A DNA stretch of 64,000 nucleotides from Hemerocallis citrina (Eukaryota > Streptophyta > Magnoliopsida > Asparagales > Asphodelaceae), in NCBI GenBank assembly GCA_017893485.1, contig CM030368.1, positions 179,595,654 through 179,659,653 on the forward strand, given 5' to 3'. The notes under the pieces are model-generated. The model did no database searches. It saw nothing but the letters and a program-made list of their open reading frames with translations, and was not told the origin of the DNA. The position numbers and the translations under genes are program-made. Shown here piece after piece: positions 57,420 through 64,000 of the stretch. Each line of letters starts with the position of its first letter. Position 1 is the stretch's first letter.

Positions 57420-58300
57420 GATAATCACGCGCGAAAATACGTGCAAGAAATCCAAGCAAACAACAGAGCAACTCAGCAAAACTCCACACAGGATCGGGAC
57501 AGAACAGCAAACAGGATCTCTGGATCTGCTGCGCGCCAAACACACAACAGAAAAAACAGCGAATGAAAAACTCCCCGCACCGGATCGGCACAACAGCGAA
57601 CAGCAATCCCAAATCCCTTCCAACAAACACAGAACAGCAATTTTCCACCAATCGAACTTCGTCTCTTTCCTTCGACGAGAGAGAGAGAGCGAGCGATCGG
57701 GAAATTCGCGGCGGGAGTGGGCAGTGACGCTCGCAGAGAGGAGATGTGGCTGTCGGCGGTGGCTTGGCGACGGCTGCGGCGATGTCGACAGCGCAGCGGA
57801 TGGCGATCGACGGCGCAGCGAAGAGGAGCTCTGTTTTCGACAAAAACAGAAGAGGAGGCGTCTGGATTGAGCGGGAGGCCTCGGGGGACGGCACTTCGGT
57901 GAGGAGTGGTCGCGGTGCTTCGGTTGGAGAGGAATGGCGACGGGGACTGAATGGCAGAGGGGTTTTCGAGTTTGAGGACGACTGGGGTACAGCGGAAGAA
58001 TAGGAGGCTGGCGTGGAGTTCTGACTCCGGCAATGGCGTCGACGAAGGATACGACGGAGACTGGTGGCGAGATGGCGGATGACGTCGCGAGCTCGACGGG
58101 GGTGTATTCAGTGGAGGAATGGTGCGGCAACGGGGCAAACGGGGTTTCGACGGAGCTTCGGGGAAGTCTCGAGATTGAAGACGGTTGGGGGATGTCGAGC
58201 GACTGTGCGGAGTGGAGGCAGAGTTTCGACAGGGTCCTCGATGGGTTCGATTGTGAGTGCGGAAGTGAAGAAGACGAAGTAGAAGGAGAGAGAGTGAGTT
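57420..58300 (-). other. GC-rich block of LTR I
   Basis: GC-rich with GAGAGAGAGCGAGCGATCGG at about 57680 and repeated GGCGACGG-type words. The minus strand has a 280-codon frame (57288-58130) that is Ser/Pro/Arg-rich; two other minus frames and two plus frames are open across the same bases. No domain recognised. I interpret it as LTR leader sequence with chance open frames caused by GC richness. Confidence 0.5.
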
Positions 58301-59217
58301 CTGTTGGGTTTGTTTTGGGAGCTTTGGGTTTTAATCTGTTTTGTTTGGTTTTGATTTTGTTTGTTTGGTTTCGTTTGGGTTTGTTTGGTTTTGAATCAGA
58401 GGAGGGAGAGAGAGAGAATAGGGGAAAGAATATAATAATGGTATAAAATTAAGGAGGAGAGTGATTGTAGGGGAGGGGGTTACGGGATTCAAATATGTGT
58501 GGAGGAGAATTGAAGGAGAGCTTTTTAGGGAGAGAGGATTACGGGATCTGATTAGTAGGGATATTAATTGGGGTTTACAGGACAGATTTGTGGGATTGAT
58601 TAGGAGTAGAATTGATCTGGTCAACACACTATTAGTAGGGGAATTGGGTTAATGGGTATTGGGTTTAAAACCATTGGGCTTAAAATAAACAATTGAGTTT
58701 GGGCTTCAAATTAAATAAATAATGTAAAATAGATCAAGATCAATTTGGGCTTTAAAAATAATAATATTAATAATAAAGATCAAGAAAATATAAGTAATAA
58801 CAACATCACTAATTTTAGCAATAATAGTATTACTAATATTAAGAACAAACAATATTAATAAAAATGGTAATAATGACAATACTAAAAATAATAGATTTAA
58901 CAATGAAAATAATAAAATAATAATAGCAAGGTTATATAAAGAAATTGGCTTTAACAAATAATTAAGGAAGTTCCGAATAATTTTAGTTTGGCAAAATGAA
59001 TACCCTTATTCGAAATAAACATAATTTCCGATCAGAAATATTTTAAATAGAAAGGATAAAATAAATTTAACACAACTAAATTCATATATAATTCGAAATA
59101 CAGAATATTATTCAGAAATTATATATTTACGGAAACGATGGTTACATCATGTGTCGGTATGGTAATCACTGATACGATACAATATTGTTGCACAATACAT
59201 TACGATGATTCACTGAT

Positions 59218-59302
59218 TCATTGATACATTAGTACATTGATACATTGGTACATTGGTACATTGATACATTGGTACATTGATACATTGATACATTGATACG
59301 AT
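59218..59302. repeat. (GATACATTGG)n minisatellite of LTR H
   Basis: About nine 10-bp units GATACATTGG/GGTACATTG in tandem. Confidence 0.9.
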
Positions 59303-59405
59303 TCATTAATACTATTCATTGATGCAATACACGAGAGATTGGGGTGCTGTAGTCAGCGCTGCAGAATCAATCGATAAACACTGGCCGACACAGTCACTAT
59401 ATTAT

Positions 59406-59506
59406 TCAAGTAATTTGAAGTTCATTTGCCTATCCATCTTAGAATTTTCAGCCATACAATTTTGTGATGATGTAAATCATGGGCAAATGAACTTCAAATT
59501 ACTTGA
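59406..59506. other. Hairpin with 25-bp perfect arms
   Basis: 59406-59430 and 59482-59506 are exact inverted copies (TCAAGTAATTTG... and its mirror), separated by 51 bp. Total about 100 bp. Size and arm length are compatible with a small fold-back element or a precursor of small RNA; no target duplication is seen around it. Confidence 0.8.
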
Positions 59507-59611
59507 TTTTTTATTGTTAGGCTATCTAAGGCATATAGAACAATATGAGTGGTTCGGATTTATCATAGGGTCTCTAGTTCGCGAGTGCTCACCAAAGTAG
59601 TGTGCAACCGA

Positions 59612-59740
<129 letters not shown>

Positions 59741-59742
<2 letters not shown>

Positions 59743-60098
59743 GAAACATGAACTTTTATACCCCAATTTATAATTATTTTTCACCATATACTAATGGAAA
59801 CATGTACTTTTATTTACAACTAATTATTGTTATACTATTCAAACTTCAGCTACATAATTGTTGATTTATATATGTGTGGAAACATGAACTTTTATACCCC
59901 AATTTATAATTATTTTTCACCATATACTAATGGAAACGTGTACTTTTATTTACAACTAATTATTGTTATACTATTCAAACTTCAGCTACATAATTGTTGA
60001 TTTATATATGTGTGGAAACATGAACTTTTATACCCCAATTTATAATTATTTTTCACCATATACTAATGGAAACATGTACTTTTATTTACAACTAATGT
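59741..60098. repeat. 136-bp tandem repeat, 2.6 copies
   Basis: Units start TGGAAACATGAACTTTTATA at 59741, 59877 and 60012 and are almost identical (single-base changes only); the third ends near 60098. Each unit contains an internal near-duplicate TGGAAACATG...CTTTTAT. The first unit starts within the TG run. Confidence 0.95.
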
Positions 60099-60640
60099 AT
60101 ATGCTTTCAAAAACTTACTCTTGTTGTAAACAGTAAAAAAAATTAGATTTATTTGCATGGACATTGCCCATCCTTTTTCAACTAACTTCAATCTTGAAGC
60201 ATTTAAAGTTCGAAACTAATTTTCAACACGGGTTATTAATTGGAAATTCTAAATTCGATGTAAAGATTATTACATAATAGGAAACATGTTTGGAAGAATA
60301 GTTCTTCAATGAGCATGAGCACTTGAGAGGCTGAGATTGTTTCAAGCCGTAGTTGTGCCCTAATGCACAATCATGCACACAGATTACTAGTTTTTGTCCT
60401 AGATAAATAAGCTATCTAAATTCTTTAACTTTCTGATAATTCTTATTATGAAATTATTTCAATATTAATGTCATGTATCCTTAGAAACTATCGTATATGA
60501 TAAACAGAAGACATTCCATAGATGACCTTTATCAGTCAGTGTAAACACCAAGTAAAGACTGCTCATCTTATTTATTTATTTATTTAAAAAAGGAAAAGAA
60601 AATTACGATCTTCTTCTCCCACTAAACCGCACGAAACCAA
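60099..60640. other. Sequence 3' of the dioxygenase; no other gene
   Basis: AT-rich sequence with no open frame of note. It likely includes the 3' UTR of the minus-strand dioxygenase. Nothing else recognised. Confidence 0.6.
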
Positions 60641-61148
60641 TCATTGCTGTAGCTTCATCTGATCCAAAGTGCTCTTCCCATCAAGTTTGGCAGATAAAAC
60701 CAATTTCAAGTAGCTCTGGCCGCTCAAGGTGTTATAATACTTCTCAGTTCCTTCCACAAGCTTTGGAAGAGGGCCTACCGGTACATCGTAATTTGGGTTG
60801 AGAAATGTGGCGATCGACAATCGTTCATTATTTGGATTTATGACTGCCCTGTGCTCAATACATTTGTATCTCCCATTACTCATTATCTATGAAAATGAAG
60901 GAAGATTTAGTAAATGTGTGGCTCAAACACAGCTTAACTAAGGCATTGGTAGAACTACACACCTCTCGACGCATTGACTGACGTCTGCATTATTTGCACT
61001 GGATCAGATCTTTCCCAGTTCGTATCTAATATAATCAACTATACAACTGAAAATAATATATCCATCTCAAGATAATGTTAATGTATCAGAGATAGTTGAT
61101 GAAAATTACCTCAACAATATCACCAATGTTAATGATATGGGTTAGGAA
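60641..61148 (-). CDS. 2-oxoglutarate/Fe(II) dioxygenase, 3' end (cut by Gypsy J)
   Basis: Two exon parts on the minus strand. The last exon is 60886-60641 after acceptor TTTCATAG: I-M-S-N-G-R-Y-K-C-I-E-H-R-A-V (distal metal-binding His), E-R-L-S-I-A-T-F (R-x-S, binds 2-oxoglutarate), V-G-P-L-P-K-L-V and the C-terminal L-D-G-K-S-T-L-D-Q-M-K. The preceding exon is 61110 upward with H-I-I-N-I-G-D-I-V-E before a GTAATT donor; intron 61109-60887. This is the C-terminal catalytic fold of plant DOXC-class enzymes (SRG1/codeine demethylase/jasmonate-oxidase type), soluble and cytosolic; the substrate cannot be told. The H-x-D and the N-terminus are missing because element J begins at 61149 inside the exon. 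No stop or frameshift is seen in the remaining part. Confidence 0.85.
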
Positions 61149-61706
61149 TGACGTGGTCCATCCTGGGCCACAGGATGCACACACCTCCTGATCCTCCCGA
61201 TCCGCCACGTCAGCGTCGGAAAACCGCCCGGGCCGCTGCCACGTCAGCCCTAAAACCGCCCGGATTTCCACCGCTTCAGCATCATGGGCAACCTGGTCCA
61301 GACCCGGCCCCAAACGGGTCCAGACCCGGTTGGCCTCTTCTATAAATACCAGACCCCTACTCCTTCTCCAGGTAATTAAAACTTCTCCACTCAAACCCTA
61401 GTTACTGTTACTCTCCCTTAGTGACTGACTAGATCGTCGGAGGGTCTGCCACCGGGACCGACCCCGAGACCGTCTGCAGGTTCCGAGATCGTCGGAGGGT
61501 TCCGAGACCGTCTGCAGGTACACGAAACCCTCGGATCCGAGCCCCAAAGATCCGAGCCGAGCATCAGCCTCCACCTAAATACCGCCTGTCCCAGTACCGT
61601 TCGTCCAGTCGAGGGTCGTCTACATAGGAGTCTCCTCCTTCAATACAAATCGAGAAAGAACTCACGCCTGGTGCATCCACACGTCTCCCAAAAACAAACC
61701 CCATCA
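61149..61706 (+). repeat. 5' LTR of Gypsy J
   Basis: TGACGTGGTCC...CCCCATCA, 558 bp; left edge set by the break in the dioxygenase exon, right edge by the primer site. GC-rich U3 with CCGCC words, then a TATA box. Between 61430 and 61520 GATCGTCGGAGGGT and GAGACCGTCTGCAGGT are duplicated. Confidence 0.75.
61341..61348 (+). promoter_or_regulatory. TATA box of the J LTR
   Basis: TATAAATA in CTTCTATAAATACCAGACC, a strong plant TATA context; transcription would start about 30 bp downstream, near 61375. Confidence 0.8.
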
Positions 61707-61709
61707 GGA

Positions 61710-61725
61710 TGGCGCCGTCTGTGGG
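61710..61725 (+). promoter_or_regulatory. Primer-binding site of Gypsy J
   Basis: TGGCGCCGTCTGTGGG, three bases after the LTR. It starts with TGG (pairing with a tRNA CCA end), and TGGCGCCG-type sites are common in plant Gypsy elements. Confidence 0.8.
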
Positions 61726-61726
61726 A

Positions 61727-61992
61727 AACTATCTATCGTAGACGCCAACCCGAGCCTCGCTTCCAAAGGTACCCTCGTAGACGCCGACCCGAGCTCCGCC
61801 CCCGTCGGCACCCCCGTCGACCCGAGCTCACATTGCGCCCAAGGCCGCAAAAGCTGTTACCTCCGCACGCCGACACGATGTGCCTCCATAAGGCATCGCG
61901 GCCGATGCTCAGGGACCAAACAACAAGGGGCCAGTCACGGGCCCCAGCCCAACGCCTCCCGTCCGGTCCAGAGCGACCTGCGGGGGGTAATC
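61727..61992 (+). other. Leader of Gypsy J with short repeats
   Basis: GTAGACGCCGACCCGAGC-like units recur at about 61739, 61780 and 61810. Near 61905 one frame reads A-D-A-Q-G-P-N-N-K-G-P-V-T-G-P, which looks like a gag N-terminus out of frame with the main gag; the true gag start may be upstream with a frameshift between. Confidence 0.5.
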
Positions 61993-63528
61993 TTGAACCG
62001 ACAGGCCAGCCGTGGCAGGGGAGGAGCCGCTTCCAACTCGGCTCCGAACCATCCCAGACCCCCGTCCCAAGGGCGGGAGCCTGCGCTCAGCCGGGTCGGT
62101 CGGCGACAGTCTTCCCAACCAAACCGGGCCGAAGGAGCCCCGGTTACCCACCAGGAGTTCCAGGACTTCCGAAGCGAAATCATGGGTGCCATCCGAGGGG
62201 TCCCCGTCAATGAGAATGCCCGCCGTTCCCGCACACGGTTGGAGGCCGAGGCTAGCGTGTCTCGCCCCTCGACAATCCCCCCAGAGTATGATGGCAACAT
62301 TTTGAAGCGCCTCCAAGAAATGGAGGAGCGCCTCGACCACATTGGTAACGGCGACCCAAGAGCAACTCAGGGATACAGGCCGGTTCGCCCTCCTTTCTCC
62401 GCCCTCATCCTGCAGGCGGAGATACCCCGCAATTTCCGTCTGCCTCAGTTCGAGACATATGACGGCGAGGGCGATCCTGCTGATCACATGGAGGGCTTCA
62501 AAACCATCATGATGATTCACAGCGCATCGGATCCCCTCCTGTGCCGAGCCTTCCCCGCAAAACTCCCGGGTCCGGGTCGGGAATGGTTCTCCAAGCTCAC
62601 CCCCGGCTCCATCTATTCTTTCGACCAGCTAGAGGGCAGCTTCCTCGCCCACATCGTAACCAGCCGAAAGGCCGAAAGAACGAGTGCGTCCCTACTTGGA
62701 CTCCGGCAAAAGGAGGGGGAGCCACTACGAGTGTTTGTCCGACGGTTCACCGCCGAGGCTAGGTCAGTCTCATCCTTCGATCCCGGCGTTGCCTCGGCAG
62801 CCTTCCGCCACAACGTCCGACATGGACAGCTGAAGGCCTCCCTGGCAAAGAAGCCGCCAATAGACTTCCCCGACCTCCTCAAACGGGTCGAAAAATATAT
62901 TCGAGCCGAAGAGGCCCTCAATCCAGAGGACCAGAAGGAAGTTCCCAGGAAGAGGAAGCGCAAGGCCGACGAGGTTGAGCCGGCGAAAAAAGCTCCAAGA
63001 GACGGGGGCTCCGCCAAGAAGGTTCTGCCGATCCCCCGCTTCGAGAGGTACACTCCGCTGATGCAGAACGTGTCGACAATCCTCTTAGCGATTGAAGACA
63101 GCGACCTCGTCCAGTACCCTCCTCGAACGTCCAACAACACCAACAAGAAGAGGGATCAGCGGTTCTACTGCCGATTCCATCGGGACAACGGGCATGACAC
63201 AGATCACTGCCGCGTCCTGAAGGACGAAATTGAGGCCCTCATTCAACGAGGGTACCTCCGAGAATTCAAAAGGGAAGGCTCCCGGGAACAGAGGGACAAC
63301 AGAAACAGGAGGGATTCCCCTCCTCCTCGAATGCACCGTCGTCGTCCCGAGCAAGATCCGGAGCCCGAAGTACCCGAAGGACAGGCAATCCTGCACTGCG
63401 TCCATGGAGGGCCCATGGGAGGGGAATCCAACACTTCTCGCACAGAGCCCTCTCTCCCCCCAGGTCCAGCAACTCCCTGTTTCCTTCTCAGGCGAGGATC
63501 TGAAAGGGGTCCGGCTCCCTCATTGTGA
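61993..63528 (+). CDS. Gypsy J gag polyprotein
   Basis: 511 codons from ATG at 61993. N-terminal 100 residues are basic and disordered. The retrotransposon gag domain (PF03732) is at about residues 145-260: F-E-T-Y-D-G-E-G-D-P-A-D-H (153-165), G-P-G-R-E-W-F-S-K-L (193-202), S-F-D-Q-L. A basic segment R-K-R-K-R-K (319-324) could bind RNA or act in nuclear import. A C-x2-H-x4-H-x4-C motif lies at 393-406 (C-R-F-H-R-D-N-G-H-D-T-D-H-C), with D-E-I-E-A-L-I-Q-R-G-Y-L after it, typical of Tat gag. The genuine reading seems to end near residue 483; the last 28 residues are out of frame, because protease continues in the next frame. Confidence 0.9.
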   Translation: MNRQASRGRGGAASNSAPNHPRPPSQGREPALSRVGRRQSSQPNRAEGAPVTHQEFQDFRSEIMGAIRGVPVNENARRSRTRLEAEASVSRPSTIPPEYDGNILKRLQEMEERLDHIGNGDPRATQGYRPVRPPFSALILQAEIPRNFRLPQFETYDGEGDPADHMEGFKTIMMIHSASDPLLCRAFPAKLPGPGREWFSKLTPGSIYSFDQLEGSFLAHIVTSRKAERTSASLLGLRQKEGEPLRVFVRRFTAEARSVSSFDPGVASAAFRHNVRHGQLKASLAKKPPIDFPDLLKRVEKYIRAEEALNPEDQKEVPRKRKRKADEVEPAKKAPRDGGSAKKVLPIPRFERYTPLMQNVSTILLAIEDSDLVQYPPRTSNNTNKKRDQRFYCRFHRDNGHDTDHCRVLKDEIEALIQRGYLREFKREGSREQRDNRNRRDSPPPRMHRRRPEQDPEPEVPEGQAILHCVHGGPMGGESNTSRTEPSLPPGPATPCFLLRRGSERGPAPSL

Positions 63529-64000
63529 AGCACTTGTCATCAACCTCAGCATGGCGAACTTCGAGGTCTGGAGAATCCTCGTGGACAACGGGAGCTCGGT
63601 CAACATTCAGTTCCTGGAAGCATTCGAGAACCTAAAGCTCTCCCATGAAAAACTAAAGCCAGCCGGGTATACCCTGCACGGATTCTCCGGCATCCCCGTA
63701 ACTATAGAGGGGATCGTCACCCTCGATGTTAGGCACGACCCCGAACAGAAGGACCAAGTCCATGGACTTCATGGTTGTGAATGTCAAGGCAGCCTATAAT
63801 GCCATCCTCGGCCGTCCGGGACTCTGCTCCCTCCAGGCGGTTCCCTCGGCCTACCATCAGAAAATGAAGTTCCCTACTAACACTGGCATCAGAGTTATCC
63901 GGAGGAACCAAGAAGCAGCACGCTCGTGCTACATGACGACGATCGGAAGCAGGGTATTTCCCCTCGATGCCGTCGAGCTGGAGCCCGAAAGAACCCAGCC
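63440..64000 (+). CDS. Gypsy J aspartic protease (frameshifted, partial)
   Basis: In the frame after gag: S-F-S-G-E-D-L-K-G-V-R-L-P-H, E-A-L-V-I-N-L-S-M-A-N-F-E-V, then I-L-V-D-N-G-S-S-V-N-I (active site D-N-G; usual D-x-G-S-S) at about 63570-63605, G-Y-T-L-H-G-F-S and V-T-L-D-V. Near 63735 the frame changes again and continues S-M-D-F-M-V-V-N-V, A-Y-N-A-I-L-G-R-P-G-L (the flap-end I-L-G-R motif) and K-M-K-F-P-T to the window end. So gag, first and second protease parts are in three frames. This indicates decay or sequence errors rather than programmed shifts, though the gag-protease step alone could be programmed. Confidence 0.85.

Larger units (their letters stand above)
55888..59146 (-). 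mobile_element. Solo LTR 'I' (3.26 kb) nested in H
   Basis: TGTCACGCCCCGCTTCCC...CGATGGTTACA with TCATG at 55883-55887 and 59147-59151, an exact duplication. It belongs to the same family as G and H and has the same internal order (from the right): AT-trinucleotide tract, GC-rich block, minisatellite at 56690-56765. No internal domain or primer site. Confidence 0.92.
55217..59395 (-). mobile_element. Truncated LTR 'H', split by solo LTR I
   Basis: TGTCACGCCTCGCTTCCC at 55217 closely matches G from its edge for several hundred bp. It is interrupted at 55888 by I and resumes at 59152 (TGTCGGTATGG, matching G's ...TCATGTACTCGG). Homology to G can be followed to about 59395 (CTGTAGTCAG...CAATCGAT). 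No right edge and no GCGTC (left flank, 55212-55216) is found beyond, so H and the Gypsy E sequence past it are truncated there. Confidence 0.75.
61149..64000 (+). mobile_element. Tat-like Gypsy retrotransposon 'J' (runs off the window)
   Basis: LTR 61149-61706, primer site 61710, gag 61993-63528, protease from about 63440 to the window end. GC content is far above the rest of the window. Gag with a C-x2-H-x4-H-x4-C motif and protease V-D-N-G-S-S are those of the Tat lineage. It is inserted in an exon of the dioxygenase gene; flank at left AGGAA (61144-61148). The partner flank lies outside the window. Confidence 0.88.

Noticed and set aside
57288..58130. 280-codon minus-strand open frame in solo LTR I
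   Set aside because: Ser/Pro/Arg-rich, no domain, and at least four other frames are open over the same GC-rich bases. It is explained by base composition of the LTR.
61909..62520. 203-codon minus-strand open frame opposite Gypsy J gag
   Set aside because: Shadow of a GC-rich real coding sequence; gag has clear domain motifs on the plus strand.

Overview
The window is plant nuclear DNA, almost certainly from a eudicot. Evidence: Ty1/Copia and Ty3/Gypsy retrotransposons with plant-type primer sites, a plant-mobile-domain (PMD) pseudogene, a plant-type 2-oxoglutarate dioxygenase with GT-AG introns, and long (TA)n tracts. I see no bacterial operon, rRNA, CRISPR or functional tRNA gene. Nearly all of it is nested transposable elements. 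The only host-type gene still readable is the 3' end of the dioxygenase (60641-61148), and it is cut by a retrotransposon. The species cannot be fixed from the sequence.

Layout, left to right. 1-796: 5' end of a Copia element (minus: gag, primer site, LTR). 802-13665: a complete but decayed Copia element (plus) with 5-bp target duplication GTCCC. Its 5' LTR is swollen by two insertions: a 5.6-kb element with 1-kb inverted repeats carrying the first exon of a LHW-like bHLH gene (Pack-MULE-like, 991-6628), and an 885-bp Harbinger-type element with TTA target duplication (6697-7581). Its 3' LTR holds an independent 183-bp MITE in the same (TA)n tract. 14606-33592: a non-coding long-LTR retrotransposon (LARD-like, minus; 'C'), split by a second member of the family inserted in the opposite direction ('B', 19645-28856, target duplication ATTGA). 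33593-41306: two related PMD pseudogenes; the first is split by a 3.3-kb solo LTR ('D', duplication CAAAC), and a hAT transposase fragment lies between them. 43080-55216: a dead Gypsy element related to the Tat lineage (minus; 'E'), interrupted by solo LTR 'F' (duplication TTAGG), which is itself interrupted by solo LTR 'G'. 55217-about 59395: a truncated LTR 'H' containing solo LTR 'I' (duplication TCATG). 59396-61148: microsatellites, a 136-bp tandem repeat and the dioxygenase 3' end. 61149-64000: a GC-rich Tat-like Gypsy element ('J') with LTR, primer site, gag and protease, running off the window.

No genes here act as a working pathway. The informative content is structural. Target-site duplications give a clear order of insertions. 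The Copia element lacks a tRNA-type primer site, but its leader is complementary to a block of its own LTR. The long LTRs carry paired tRNA-like A/B-box modules and repeated CACGTG motifs. One LTR family has a different minisatellite at the same position in each copy.
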